64,000 nt of DNA from Bdellovibrionales bacterium RIFOXYD12_FULL_39_22 (lineage in GTDB: Bacteria > Bdellovibrionota > Bacteriovoracia > Bacteriovoracales > Bacteriovoracaceae), in NCBI GenBank assembly GCA_001770205.1, contig MEQL01000031.1:55353-119352 (forward strand), in the 5' to 3' direction. Below the pieces are notes generated by a model, which was not told where the DNA came from, ran no database searches, and saw only the letters and a list, made by a program, of their open reading frames with translations. Positions 36,131 through 48,500 of this stretch are shown here, piece after piece; positions within the stretch are counted from its first letter, which is position 1; every line of letters begins with the position of its first letter. The position numbers were made by a program, and so were the translations under genes.

Positions 36131-38293
36131 ATGAGTGATTTTGAAAATGATTTTTTAGCAGAACTGCAAATGGGCTTTATTCAAGAGGCCTCCGATTTGC
36201 TTTCCTCTTTAGAGGGATCTTTTTTAATTTTAGAAAAAGTGCCAAAAGATAAGCAGGAGATTGATAAAATATTACGCATTTTTCACAATCTAAAAGGTTC
36301 GGCAGCGGCGGTAGAATTTGCAACGCTTTCAGCTTTTTGCCACAAAGTGGAGAGTTTTTTAGTTTTAGTAAAAAATGATGAATTTGATCTTAATAACACG
36401 GCCATTGATTTTTTGCTTAAGGCCTTAGATAAAGTAAATGGGGCCCTTGGGTTACTGCAAAATGACTTGAAGGCGCAAATTGATTTTTCAGATATTTCTG
36501 AGTGGTTTGTAAAAATAGTTCAAGGCAAGAAACAAGACAATAAAAATGATGATAAAAACGATAATAAAAAAGTTGTATCAGACACATATTTGGCCTCTGC
36601 TTCCAAAGAGGCAGCACCATTTGTATTAGAGATTGATGCCAGATTGATTGGGGATTATGTCGGAGAGTTAAAAGAACACTTGGATGCGGTAGATGCTGCG
36701 CTAATGATATTGGAAAAAAACAGTGGAGATAGTGAGCATCTAGATTCACTTTTTAGATCATTTCACACCATAAAAAGTGCTTCTGGGATTTTAAATTTTC
36801 AAGCAATTTCGGCCTTCGCTCATACACTTGAGAGTTGCTTGGAGCCAGTTAGAGATAAGCAGCACTCTTTTGATGATCGAATTGCTGGTGTTTGTTTTGA
36901 GGCGGTATTGTTACTTCGAAAAATCTGTGAGCGTTTGATTGCCGGTGATAGTAAAGCTGAGCAGGTGTATGAAACAGAAATGCGCGCGCTGGCCCAGCGC
37001 GCCCAATTATCGATACCACAGGAGAAAGGCAGGCCCTCTGAAGCTATTGCAGGCCCAGTCGCAGATAACGATAAGAAGCAAGAAAGTAGTAGTAATAGCG
37101 GCACTACTATTAGGGAGCCAATTAAGGTCGAGGCAGAGCGTCTTGATAGATTGGTTGATTCTATTGGGGAGTTAGTTATTTCTGAAACTATGGTATCTCA
37201 GTCTGATGATTTAAAAAATATTCCACCAGGATCTGCTATCTACAAACATCTTGATCGGTTGAATAAGATTACTAGGAATTTGCAAGAAATCGGCATGGCA
37301 CTTCGCATGGTCCCAATCAGACAAACGTTTAAAAAGATGGTGCGCATTGTGCGCGATATTTCTAAAAAGGTAGATAAAGAAGTTGTTTTTGAAACATATG
37401 GTGAAGAGACAGAATTAGATCGGACAGTGGCAGAAAAAATTGGTGATCCGCTGGTGCATATGATTCGCAATGCGGTTGATCATGGATTGGAAGCTACCGC
37501 TGATCGTCTGCGGTTAGGTAAAGATAGTAAAGGCCGTGTTAGTCTTGGGGCATACCACAAGGGCGGCAATATTTGGATTGAAATAAAAGATGATGGGCGA
37601 GGGTTAAATCGCGATAAAATTTTGACAAAGGCCTTAGAGAAAAAATTGATTGAGGCGGCGGCAGTTAAGCAGATGACGGATGCTGATGTTTATGGACTTA
37701 TTTTTCTTCCGGGATTTTCTACCGCAGAAAAAGTTACGGATATCTCTGGCCGAGGGGTCGGAATGGATGTGGTTCATCGAAATATTGTAGAGGAGTTACA
37801 TGGCGCGGTTGATATTGAAAGTCGTTTAGGTGAGGGGACTACTTTTCGGATTCGCATTCCGAATACTCTGGCCATTATAGAGGGAATGGTGGTTACGGTT
37901 GGAAGTGAGCGCTATGTTATGCCCACCCAATCAATTGTGATGGCCTTGCGGCCAGAGGCAAAAAATATAGTTCACTCTGCGGGAACTAAACGTGAAATGT
38001 TATCTTTGGTCGGAGAAACCTTGGCCTTATTCCGAGTGGCAGAAATTTTTGATGTGGCCAATGCCATTACTGATCCGACAGAAGGAATTATTTTAGTAAT
38101 TGAAGACAATCGCCGCAAGATAGGTTTGTTGGTAGATAAAATTTTAAAGCAACAACAATTTGTCATTAAAGGATTGGGCGAAAATATGAAGAATGTTCCT
38201 GGTGTTTCTGGAGGAACTATCATGCCAGATGGCCAGGTAGGATTAATATTAGATGCAAGCTTATTATTGCAAGTACTAAGTAGAAGACAATAA
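36131..38293 (+). CDS. cheA: Chemotaxis histidine kinase CheA with two Hpt domains
   Basis: A 720-residue CheA. Unlike most, it has two N-terminal Hpt domains, with H52 in IFHNLKGSAAAV and H212 in FHTIKSASGIL. The P3 dimerisation region (EPIKVEAERLDRLVDSIGEL) follows, then the ATPase with DPLVHMIRNAVDHGLE, KDDGRGL and GRGVGMDVV, and a CheW-like regulatory domain ending in LDASLLLQVL. No CheY-binding P2 domain is evident; a Lys/Asn/Asp-rich linker separates the two Hpts. It phosphorylates CheY and CheB. It is the first gene of the operon to 44338 or beyond. Confidence 0.95.
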   Translation: MSDFENDFLAELQMGFIQEASDLLSSLEGSFLILEKVPKDKQEIDKILRIFHNLKGSAAAVEFATLSAFCHKVESFLVLVKNDEFDLNNTAIDFLLKALDKVNGALGLLQNDLKAQIDFSDISEWFVKIVQGKKQDNKNDDKNDNKKVVSDTYLASASKEAAPFVLEIDARLIGDYVGELKEHLDAVDAALMILEKNSGDSEHLDSLFRSFHTIKSASGILNFQAISAFAHTLESCLEPVRDKQHSFDDRIAGVCFEAVLLLRKICERLIAGDSKAEQVYETEMRALAQRAQLSIPQEKGRPSEAIAGPVADNDKKQESSSNSGTTIREPIKVEAERLDRLVDSIGELVISETMVSQSDDLKNIPPGSAIYKHLDRLNKITRNLQEIGMALRMVPIRQTFKKMVRIVRDISKKVDKEVVFETYGEETELDRTVAEKIGDPLVHMIRNAVDHGLEATADRLRLGKDSKGRVSLGAYHKGGNIWIEIKDDGRGLNRDKILTKALEKKLIEAAAVKQMTDADVYGLIFLPGFSTAEKVTDISGRGVGMDVVHRNIVEELHGAVDIESRLGEGTTFRIRIPNTLAIIEGMVVTVGSERYVMPTQSIVMALRPEAKNIVHSAGTKREMLSLVGETLALFRVAEIFDVANAITDPTEGIILVIEDNRRKIGLLVDKILKQQQFVIKGLGENMKNVPGVSGGTIMPDGQVGLILDASLLLQVLSRRQ

Positions 38294-38328
38294 ATAGTTT
38301 TTTTACTAACAACTAAAGGAGAGTCACC

Positions 38329-38886
38329 GTGAGTACAACTACTAGTCAAGGAAAAAAGGGGACTGCCCTTGCTCAAGGGGGAAAGTATTTAACTTTTCGC
38401 TTAGCGCAGGAGGAGTATGGACTGGAAATTTTGAAGGTACAGGAGATTATTGGTATTATGCCAGTAACTCGTGTGCCCAAAATGCCCAGTTTCGTACGCG
38501 GAATTGTAAATCTTCGAGGAAAGCTAATTCCTGTTCTCGATATGCGCGAGAAATTTGGATTACCGCGGCAGGATGATACAGAAAAAACCTGTTTTATCGT
38601 TGTGCAAGTAAAGAGTGTTGATCAGACTCTGGTTATTGGAGTAATTGTCGATAATGTGTCAGAGGTGCTAAATGTGCAAGATTCACAAATCGAGGCCGCA
38701 CCGTCTATTGGAACACAGATGGATACTGATTTTATTTTAGGCATTGGGAAAATTGGTGATCGGGTAGTAATTCTTTTAGATATTGATAAAGTGGTTACTC
38801 AACTAGAAACAAAAGAGTTATTGGCAGCACACACGGCAGTAAATAACAGTACCAATAATACAAACGTAGTTAGCAAAGCAAGTTAG
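38329..38886 (+). CDS. cheW: Chemotaxis coupling protein CheW
   Basis: A 185-residue CheW, beginning at GTG 38329 behind AAGGAGAG. Typical motifs: YLTFRLAQEEYGLEILKVQE, then ITRVPKMPSFVRGIVNLRGK-like VTRVPKMPSFVRGIVNLRG, and IPVLDMREKFGL. It bridges receptor and CheA. The N- and C-terminal ends (about 20 and 25 residues) are extra low-complexity Thr/Asn/Ser-rich tails beyond the usual CheW length. Confidence 0.95.
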   Translation: MSTTTSQGKKGTALAQGGKYLTFRLAQEEYGLEILKVQEIIGIMPVTRVPKMPSFVRGIVNLRGKLIPVLDMREKFGLPRQDDTEKTCFIVVQVKSVDQTLVIGVIVDNVSEVLNVQDSQIEAAPSIGTQMDTDFILGIGKIGDRVVILLDIDKVVTQLETKELLAAHTAVNNSTNNTNVVSKAS

Positions 38887-38924
38887 TAATTTAGTAATAA
38901 AGGAATAATAACAAGGAGAATTTT

Positions 38925-41126
38925 ATGTTTCAGAATATGAAATTGGGAGTGAAGGTGGCAATATCACTAATCTCAGTGGCCATCCTTTTTTTAGTAACCG
39001 GTCTTTATACCACCGATAAAATAAAGTTGTTAGATGACTCGGACACTGCATTATATGAGCGAAACGTCATTCCGCTAGCACATGCGGGAGCATTAAATAC
39101 CTATTTGCAGCGCTATGCTGGAAATGTGCGAGATGTTTTGTTGGCCCCCTCTAAAGAAAAGGGCGTTTGGCTAGAAAGAGTTGTAGCACGTAAGAAAAAT
39201 GTTGAAGAGACAATAGTGCTTCTTGAAAATGATAAAAATCTGGATGAAGAGCGAAAAGGTATCGTGGATGGTTTCACTTCTAACTTTAAGGCCTATAGTG
39301 ATGAGCTTACAAAAATTACAGATTGGTCGATGCGCGGAGATGACAATCGGGCCTTAGAGGCCTTTTTTGCGGCCAAAACAATCGAGGCGCGCGATAACAT
39401 GGTGAAAATGGTGGAGCAGTTTGTTAAAATTTCCGAAGAGCGTGCGAAGAAGCGCTCGGAAGATAATACTGCAATGGCCAATAGTGTTTTAACCAGTGTA
39501 ATGGTGATGGTGGGAGTTGCTCTGTTTTTTTCTATTTTTATGGCCATAGTACTTTATCGAAATGTAGATGGAATTATTAGAGGACTTCTCGATGAGGCAA
39601 AAATGTTAGTTGAGGCCGCAGTTGGGGGAAAACTTGCTACCCGCGGCAATCCTCAAAAAGTTAATTTTGAGGTGCGAGGTATTGTAGATGGAATAAATTC
39701 TACGCTAGATGCCGTAATTGGGCCTCTTAATGTTACCGCCGATTATGTGGATAAAATTTCTAAAGGAAATATTCCCGAGAAGATCACCGATAATTATAAT
39801 GGAGATTTTAATACCATTAAAAATAATCTCAATCGCTGTATTGAGGCAGTTAGTTTGCTCGTCGCAGATGCGGTAATGCTCTCTCAAGCGGCCGTGGATG
39901 GACGACTAGATACTCGTGCAGATACTTCCAAACATTTTGGAGATTTTAGAAAAATAGTAGAAGGGGTTAATCTAACCTTGGATGCAGTGTTAGATCCAAT
40001 CAAAGAGGCAGCTAAAGTATTAGAGGATTTGGCAGCTAAACGCATGACCTCACGAGTAAAAGGTGAGTACAAAGGAGATCATGAGAGAATTAAAATTAAT
40101 TTGAATAATGCGGCAACTGCACTTTTTAATGCCTTAATTCAAGTTTCCGAATCAGTTGAGCAAGTAACTTCTGCAAGCACGCAAATTGCTTCTGGTAGTC
40201 AGAGTTTAGCAGAAGGATCAAATGAGCAGGCCTCAAGCTTAGAAGAAGTTTCTAGCAGCTTAGAAGAGATGTCTTCTATGGTAAAACAGAATTTGGACAG
40301 CGCCAATCAGGCAAATCTTTTGGCCAATGATGCTCAAAAATCGGCCATCTCAGGTAACCAATCCATGGTGGAGATGAGTGATGCAATTAATAAAATTAAG
40401 GCCTCTGGAGATCAGATGGCCAAGATTATCAAAACTATTGATGAGATTGCTTTTCAGACAAACTTGTTAGCACTAAATGCGGCGGTAGAAGCAGCTCGCG
40501 CCGGTGAGGCCGGAAAAGGTTTCGCCGTTGTTGCTGAAGAAGTGCGCAATTTGGCTCAGCGAAGTGCCGAGGCAGCAAAAAACACCGCTTCTTTAATTGA
40601 AGAGGCGCAGAAGAATGCGAACAACGGCGTGGCCGTTTCAACACAAGTTGGAGGTGCTCTAAAGCAGATCGTAGACGGCGCACAAAAAGTTGCCCAGCTT
40701 ATAACTGAAGTTGCCGCAGCTACCTCCGAACAGGCCAAGGGTATTGATCAGGTTAATACCGCGGTAGCAGAAATGAATAAAATTACTCAGCAAAATGCCG
40801 CGTTAAGTGAAGAGTCGGCCAGTGCTGCACAGGAGTTAAATGGCCAATCGGAAGAATTGGCCACTATGGTAGGAACCTTTGATCTGGGAATAGCAAAAAC
40901 TAGTAGCAAAAAAGATGTTAAACATAAATTAACACTACACACCAACGCATCTCCAGTTAAAACAGTGCATGCCACTACGCCGCATGCTATGCCGCATGCG
41001 GTAAATGGTGCGCCGGTTGTTGATCATACTAGTGGTGCAAATGCCGCCCATGCAACAGGAAAAATGACAAAAAAGAAAGCGGAAGAGGCAATTCCATTAA
41101 CAGAAGAGGAACTAAGGAAATTTTAG
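38925..41126 (+). CDS. Methyl-accepting chemotaxis protein with tandem HAMP-like units
   Basis: A 733-residue receptor. A membrane segment at about 9-27, a four-helix-bundle-type periplasmic domain and a second segment at about 188-210 are followed by repeated HAMP-like units ([68 protein letters not shown]). The cytoplasmic signalling tip, [20 protein letters not shown] then [20 protein letters not shown], is classic. A His/Ala/Thr-rich linker leads to the acidic C-terminus EELRKF, which might serve as a tether for CheR. It is probably the main client of the CheA/CheW encoded beside it. Confidence 0.95.
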   Translation: MFQNMKLGVKVAISLISVAILFLVTGLYTTDKIKLLDDSDTALYERNVIPLAHAGALNTYLQRYAGNVRDVLLAPSKEKGVWLERVVARKKNVEETIVLLENDKNLDEERKGIVDGFTSNFKAYSDELTKITDWSMRGDDNRALEAFFAAKTIEARDNMVKMVEQFVKISEERAKKRSEDNTAMANSVLTSVMVMVGVALFFSIFMAIVLYRNVDGIIRGLLDEAKMLVEAAVGGKLATRGNPQKVNFEVRGIVDGINSTLDAVIGPLNVTADYVDKISKGNIPEKITDNYNGDFNTIKNNLNRCIEAVSLLVADAVMLSQAAVDGRLDTRADTSKHFGDFRKIVEGVNLTLDAVLDPIKEAAKVLEDLAAKRMTSRVKGEYKGDHERIKINLNNAATALFNALIQVSESVEQVTSASTQIASGSQSLAEGSNEQASSLEEVSSSLEEMSSMVKQNLDSANQANLLANDAQKSAISGNQSMVEMSDAINKIKASGDQMAKIIKTIDEIAFQTNLLALNAAVEAARAGEAGKGFAVVAEEVRNLAQRSAEAAKNTASLIEEAQKNANNGVAVSTQVGGALKQIVDGAQKVAQLITEVAAATSEQAKGIDQVNTAVAEMNKITQQNAALSEESASAAQELNGQSEELATMVGTFDLGIAKTSSKKDVKHKLTLHTNASPVKTVHATTPHAMPHAVNGAPVVDHTSGANAAHATGKMTKKKAEEAIPLTEEELRKF

Positions 41127-41138
41127 TAAAGTGCGATT

Positions 41139-41948
41139 ATGGAGCAGCGAGTTTTTCAAGAATTTCAGAAGTTGATTTACGCTAAGAGCGGTATCGTTCT
41201 GCGTGAAGGAAAGGAGTCGTTGGTGGCCGCGCGAGTTAGTAGACGCTTGCGGGAGACAGGAATTGAAAATTATAAACAGTATTTACAATTTCTGGAATCG
41301 GATTTGACTGGAGATGAATTAGTTCATTTACTGGATGCCATTTCCACCAACGTAACTCACTTTTTTAGAGAAGAGGATCACTTTGTTTTCTTGGAAAAAA
41401 TTTTAGACAATTGGCATGCCGCCGGCCAGAGGAAATTTAGAATCTGGTCAGCGGCATCTTCTTCGGGCGAAGAGCCGTATACTATCGGGATGGTGTGCTC
41501 CAAAGCATTAAATGTGCAATTGGTTGATTTGAAAATCTTGGCCACAGATATTTCTACCAAAGTGTTGGGGCGCGCGGTGCAAGGAGTTTATTCAGCAGAT
41601 GCCGCAAAGACTATTCCGCGAATATTTCAGAACGGCCGCTATTTTAATAGTTGTAAAGATGATCCTTCTTGTTTTGAAATTGCCGATAGTGTTAAAAAGT
41701 TAGTATCATTTGCGCGATTAAATTTATCCTCTCCTCCTTTTCCTATGCAGGGGCCTTTCGATATAATTTTTTGTCGCAATGTTATGATCTATTTCGATCA
41801 TGAGGTCCGGGCCCGTTTGATAAGGGAATTTGAAAAGTTAATAAGGAGTGGAGGTTTTTTAATAACTGGCCACTCAGAAAGCTTAAATGGCATCAACTCA
41901 AATTTTGTGGCAATAAGTCCATCAGTTTATCAAAAGGTAGCTCGATGA
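41139..41948 (+). CDS. cheR: Chemotaxis protein methyltransferase CheR
   Basis: A 269-residue S-adenosylmethionine-dependent glutamate methyltransferase of receptors. Motifs: ISTNVTHFFREEDHF, RIWSAASSSGEEPYTIGM (the SAM-binding loop), LKILATDIS, and DIIFCRNVMIYFD near residue 207, GHSES at about 246. It lies 12 bases after the receptor gene and overlaps cheD by four bases. Confidence 0.95.
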   Translation: MEQRVFQEFQKLIYAKSGIVLREGKESLVAARVSRRLRETGIENYKQYLQFLESDLTGDELVHLLDAISTNVTHFFREEDHFVFLEKILDNWHAAGQRKFRIWSAASSSGEEPYTIGMVCSKALNVQLVDLKILATDISTKVLGRAVQGVYSADAAKTIPRIFQNGRYFNSCKDDPSCFEIADSVKKLVSFARLNLSSPPFPMQGPFDIIFCRNVMIYFDHEVRARLIREFEKLIRSGGFLITGHSESLNGINSNFVAISPSVYQKVAR

Positions 41949-42439
41949 AATTTGAAGGTCGGCCAACAAGAAGTGTGGGGATTTCTGAAATGATTGTGAG
42001 TGATGAACCTAATGATGTCTTAGTGACATACTCTCTGGGATCATGTTTGGGTATTGTAATGTATGATCCGATTGTTAAAGTCGGAGGGCTGATTCATTGC
42101 ATGTTGCCAGTATCAAAAGATGTGGCAGACGGCGAAAGTAGGCCTTTTATGTTTGTGGCCACGGGTTTGGTGGCGATGTTAGATGAGTTATACAAAAAAG
42201 GGGCAGTGAAAAAAAATGTCATTTGCAAAATAGCAGGAGGTGGGTCGCCTTTAAATGATAACTCTTTTTTTAGAATCGGAGAGCGCAATATAGCTATTGC
42301 GCGAAAAATATTGTGGAAGAACAATATTATAATTTCAGGAGAGGATGTAGGTGGCACATCTGCCCGAACTCTTTTTTTTGATTTGAGTGATGGCACTATC
42401 ATTGTGCGCCTAGATGGGCAAAATGAGAAAATGCTATGA
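41945..42439 (+). CDS. cheD: Chemoreceptor glutamine deamidase CheD
   Basis: A 164-residue CheD. The family signature TYSLGSCLGIVMYD holds the catalytic C34, and GGLIHCMLP holds H51. IAGGGSPL and GEDVGGTSARTLFFDLSDG are also typical. CheD deamidates receptor glutamines and, in systems with CheC/CheX-type phosphatases, can interact with them. It is overlapped at its start by cheR and is followed 13 bases later by the cheY-like gene. Confidence 0.94.
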   Translation: MKFEGRPTRSVGISEMIVSDEPNDVLVTYSLGSCLGIVMYDPIVKVGGLIHCMLPVSKDVADGESRPFMFVATGLVAMLDELYKKGAVKKNVICKIAGGGSPLNDNSFFRIGERNIAIARKILWKNNIIISGEDVGGTSARTLFFDLSDGTIIVRLDGQNEKML

Positions 42440-42452
42440 GGAGTTTTTAGAT

Positions 42453-42824
42453 ATGAATGTACTTATAACAGATGATTCAAGTATTGGAAGACAGTATATT
42501 CAAAAAACGTTAATGCTTTCCGGTGTCGCTTCGGAAAATATTTTTCATGCCAGAAATGGAAAGGAAGCATTAGCTATATTAGATGAAAAAAAAATCAAGA
42601 TAATTTTCTTGGATATTAATATGCCGGTGATGTCGGGAGAGGCGGTTGTGGATATTTTACAAGAGCGGGGAATGTTGTCTGAACTTACCGTGGTCATAAC
42701 TTCATCCTTGGCCAACGAACAAAAAAAAATGGCCTTATCACAGAAAGGGGTTGGTTTTTTTTTAAAGAAACCATTTCCCCCGGAAGAGCTGAAGGCAATA
42801 TTTGAAAAGGCCAGTGGGATATAG
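42453..42824 (+). CDS. cheY: Chemotaxis response regulator CheY
   Basis: A receiver-only protein of 123 residues. I chose ATG 42453 because GAGGAG lies nine bases upstream; the frame also opens at 42414 inside cheD. D54 in FLDINMPVMSG is the phospho-acceptor, with TDD at 6-8, Ser in ITSS and Lys in LKKPF. Its place between cheD and cheX marks it as the CheY of this operon. Confidence 0.9.
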   Translation: MNVLITDDSSIGRQYIQKTLMLSGVASENIFHARNGKEALAILDEKKIKIIFLDINMPVMSGEAVVDILQERGMLSELTVVITSSLANEQKKMALSQKGVGFFLKKPFPPEELKAIFEKASGI

Positions 42825-42831
42825 GTGGTGT

Positions 42832-44338
<1,507 letters not shown>

Positions 44339-44352
44339 GTTTAGGGGGATTT

Positions 44353-44883
44353 ATGGAAAGATTTTTTGATGCCTCGGTTTTGCTGGTAGATGATGAATCA
44401 TTTATCTTAGATATTTTGCAGGCCACTTTGAAAAAGTCAGTGCGCACAATACATATGAGTGAGCGCCCTAAAAAGGCCATTGAGATCGCAAGGAAAAAAC
44501 AGATAGATTTGGCGGTGTTAGATATGAAGATGCCGGAGATGAGTGGCCTGCAACTTCTTCCTGAGCTTAGAAAAATTAATCCTGCGATGCGTGCCATTTT
44601 TCTTACTGGAAATGCGGACAAAGAACATGTGCAAGAGGCCTTGCGAATGGGAGTGGATAATTTTTTAGATAAGCCGTTTGATAACGATCACCTAAAGTTT
44701 GTGGTGGCACAGTCGCTGGAAAAGTATGAGTATGATCGCTTGTTAAAAGATGTTTTAGAATTATTTATTTTGCACTATACTAAATTAGATGTTTCGAAGT
44801 TTGCTACAATGCCGTTGGCCGAAAGGGATAAGGCCATTCGCGCGGCCTTGGGGGTCGCCAAGCTTAAAATTCTAAATAAGTAG
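44353..44883 (+). CDS. Response regulator with short C-terminal helical extension
   Basis: A 176-residue protein. Residues 1-125 are a receiver with VDDES at 12-16, D57 in VLDMKMPEMSG, Thr in FLTGN and Lys in DKPFD. The remaining 50 residues (LDVSKFATMPLAERDKAIRA) are helical and not recognised. It lies 14 bases after cheB, so it may be a second CheA target. Confidence 0.88.
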   Translation: MERFFDASVLLVDDESFILDILQATLKKSVRTIHMSERPKKAIEIARKKQIDLAVLDMKMPEMSGLQLLPELRKINPAMRAIFLTGNADKEHVQEALRMGVDNFLDKPFDNDHLKFVVAQSLEKYEYDRLLKDVLELFILHYTKLDVSKFATMPLAERDKAIRAALGVAKLKILNK

Positions 44884-44884
44884 T

Positions 44885-45472
44885 ATGAAAATTGATCTCC
44901 ATGTTCACACAAAAATTTCACGCTGTAGTAATTTACCCTGGGAAGATATTCTAAATAATGCCAAGTTGCATGGCCTAGATGGCGTATGTATCACCGATCA
45001 TCATTCAATGGAAATTAAAAACTATATCTCCGAGGGGATTTTGGAAAATGGCCTCTGTGTTATTTTTGGAATGGAGTACTCCACTGATGATGGGGATTTT
45101 CTTGTTTTTGGCCCTTATGAAAATCTACCTATGGGCCTTTCAGCGGAGAAATTATTAAAACATATAAATCAGAGTGGTGGCGTTGCGATTGTAGCACACC
45201 CTTTTCGCGCCTCTCGACCGGCCAGTGAACGGGTTGTTGCTTCTGGCCTTTGCAAAATAGTTGAGGCCATTAATGGTGGTAATCGCGTAGAAGAAAATGA
45301 TGCCGTAAAAAAATGGAAAGAGCGTTATGATATAAAATTAACTGGAGGGTCTGATGCTCACGCATTAGTTGAGATGGGACGTGCCGCAACTATTTTTGAC
45401 GATCCAATTAGTAGTCGCCAGGAGCTAATTTTGGCATTAAAAAATGGCAACTATCGGCCAGTTAGCTTTTAA
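44885..45472 (+). CDS. PHP-domain metal-dependent phosphoesterase
   Basis: A 195-residue PHP protein. The metal-binding motifs are visible: DLHVHTKISRCSN at the start, CITDHHSME, a central FGMEYS, IVAHPFR and TGGSDAH. Such proteins hydrolyse phosphate esters (for example nucleotides or histidinol phosphate); the substrate here is unknown. The ATG starts one base after the stop of the receiver gene, so they are translationally coupled and it is the last gene of the chemotaxis run. A role in chemotaxis is not established. Confidence 0.9.
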   Translation: MKIDLHVHTKISRCSNLPWEDILNNAKLHGLDGVCITDHHSMEIKNYISEGILENGLCVIFGMEYSTDDGDFLVFGPYENLPMGLSAEKLLKHINQSGGVAIVAHPFRASRPASERVVASGLCKIVEAINGGNRVEENDAVKKWKERYDIKLTGGSDAHALVEMGRAATIFDDPISSRQELILALKNGNYRPVSF

Positions 45473-45585
45473 AAAGTAACACACCAAAAATCTCGGTTAC
45501 TGCTAAAAATACTAATCTTCATTGTATCTTCACTAGGAAGCTAAAGGAAGCTAAAGAGTCCAATATTTTAACCGAAAAAGTATTC

Positions 45586-48500
45586 ATGAAGATAAAAAAT
45601 AAGATAATCATAATTGTATTTCTCCCAATCTTAATTGTTGCCGGATTGTTGTCGACTTTGCCAGGACATCTTCCACAAATAGCGGTTGTAAAGCGCGATA
45701 TTGCTAGCGTCAAATATAGTGAGTTTGAGCGACTTGAATATCTTTTACAGCTTGATCGTTTTTTATATTATAAATCCAAATTTGTTGAACAATTTTCCGA
45801 TAAATTATCTAAAGAAATCATTGGTGATATTGAAGCAATTGGCCTGCAAGATCTTTTAGATTTAGAGATTGATATAGAGTTTTTGGCCAAGGCGCAAAAT
45901 TACGATGGGATTCTTTTTCAAATTCTGAAAGAGAAGGGGAGTTTGGCCAAGGAAGAGGAGATAAGTTGGGGATATAATTTTTTAAAAAATAAGTTAAATG
46001 ATGCTTTCGTTGTAAAGTGGATAGATGAAAAAGAGGGTGATTTTTCAGTTGGCCCGACAGCTCGTCAGAATTATCTAAACATCGAGGTTCCGGCAATTAG
46101 CAAGGATGGGGCAACGATGGATGTCTCGCAATATATCTCTGATCGTACGACGCGAGCTGTTTTTTGGGAGTCTTCCGAGGTGGGCCGCCCTATTGAATTT
46201 CATTTGGGCAATGAAAGAGTTTTTCGTAAGCATCTCGCGGTGACAGGTGGAAAAGTTTTGGGAGAGATTAAAACTGTTGCGAGAAATTATAATAAAATTT
46301 ATCTTGTGCAGTATGCCGATGATGATACGGCCCACTTGGCAATCACTAGAGTCAATGGACTAGATCGCCTGGAACATCTCCTTTATGAGATAAATTTAGA
46401 AAATAACGGCCAGCAGATGGCCAAACAGGTGAGAGTATTTGGCGACTTGAAAGAGTATTTGACGGTAGAGGAGAAGCGTTTAACAGAGACGCTAAAGCAG
46501 TTACCACTGGCGGATCAGGTTTTTATTGGACAAAAACGCTATTTTACCAATTACTTTATGGCCGCAGAACAATTTTGCGCATTGCAGGAATACTTTAATA
46601 AACACCCTAACTCCCTTGCCCAAGTTCCAGAAAAGCAGCGCAAACAACTAATAAAATTATTGGCTGCCAATAAAGTTGGCGAAGAAATAGATTTTCTAAA
46701 ACAGGCCAGTTTTTTATCGGATCTTTTTGACAAGTATGAAAAAGAACTTTCTTTAATCGCAGGATTAGAACAATTTTCGTTGGAATCAAATGCGTTTGAT
46801 GTTTCAGATATGTTGATTAAGAGTGAATCTGGTAAAGTATATCGCTGGCGTTTTGTATCCAACATGTGGGGAGATGAAGTTGTTCCCTTGGCGCGCGCTC
46901 TAAAAAATAGTGGACACAAAAATATAAATTACATTGGTACGGCCGGGGCCTTACCTAATAAAGGCCTAGATGTCGGAGACATCGTCATACCAAAGCATGC
47001 CTGCGATGATGTTTCCTGTGTTCCCATTTTAGGCAAACCAGTAACACCCAAAAACGTAAAATCAGGGCAAGGTGTAATTAAGGTTAGTTCTCCATTTTTA
47101 GAGAATTATTCTTGGGTAGAAAAGGCCTCCAGCAAGGCCGATGAAGTAGAAATTGAAACAAAATACTTGGCAGATATATTTTCAGAAAAAGAGGATAATT
47201 TAAAAGTATATCTTTTGGTGAGTGATGTTTTAGGATCCCATCAAACTTTAGATAATGCCTCTTCTTCTGCACGCAGTAAGGCCATTTCCAATCTTCTAAT
47301 GGCCATCATGGAAGGAGAAAAAATTGGTTTTCCTGATGTAATTAATCAGGGGCCATCTTCTAGTGCAGGATTAGAAAAGATGTCAAAAAAAGTTGATCCG
47401 CTTTATGCTTATGTTACGGAGCAAAAAGTTGGTAAAAATTCAACGGCCAAAGGGCCAGTTTTTACCACTGAATTTTTCGAAAATAGAATTAATCTTGCGC
47501 AAGAAACACTTTATCGAATTAATCAAAAAATTATACAAGAAGTTGGGTTTATAAATTTTGCCATTAATAAGGATTTTGTGGATGGTAAATGGAATCCCAA
47601 AACTGATAATCTCGAAGTCTATTATCCAACAGAAGATTCTAAAGTTATTGCGGCCATTGAAAAAATATTGGCGCAAGAGACGGCATCTTTGCAGAAAGCG
47701 GAGAAGACACTTCTTGTTCATGGTGCCAGGGCACCACCCGATGATAGCTTTTATCACTTTTCTTTCACTAAGACACCGCCTTTGGATTTTTTGTTGGAGA
47801 TGTTTTCTCGTAATGCTTATCTAAAATCAGGCCTATATCAGGAAACCACGGCAACAGGGAAGATTAAATTTAAATTTTTGCCAACGGATAAACATAGCAC
47901 TTTGTGTAGCGGAGATTTTTGTAGTTTGGCATTTTTTGCGCCGGATGAGGCAACTAAAAAATTTTTAACAGTGGCAAAAAAAATAACACCGGAGGAGGGC
48001 CGTGCTGCTATCAATGGCCTGACGGCAGGAGTTAATCCCAGGCCGCGCAATAGAAATGTACTGCGAGAAGTTGAAATTGTAAAAAATTTACCAAACGGCA
48101 ATTTGGCAGAAATAGTGCCAGAAATTGGAGATGGTGGAACGCTAGTGATCAAAATGCGCTTTACGGAAGAGGGAATTTGTAATCCGTTGGTAGTATTAGA
48201 GGAGTCATATCATTATATCCAAATTTTAGGGCAGGCCTGGGGTAATAATTGGCCAGTGATAGATGCGGTAATGTGGGCAGAACTTTCTTGGAATGCTAAA
48301 GCGGGAAATGCTGAGGCGCGACTTGCCTTGTTGCAGATCGAGATGGATATGGTGGAATATATCGCGAACAGATTTTTGGCCAGCCCCTTTATTCGAGGGA
48401 TGGAAGATACCCTTGGTGATTATCTGAAGGCCCGAAAAGTTCATCTGGAAAAAATGTTGGCAGAGGCCACCTCTATGGTTAAGCAAAAAGAAAAAGAGAA

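Noticed and set aside
45473..45585. Tandem GGAAGCTAAA repeat and AGTAAC/GTTACT inverted repeat before the 1261-residue gene
   Set aside because: Two short copies and a six-base stem with a long loop are too weak to call a regulatory site or terminator.
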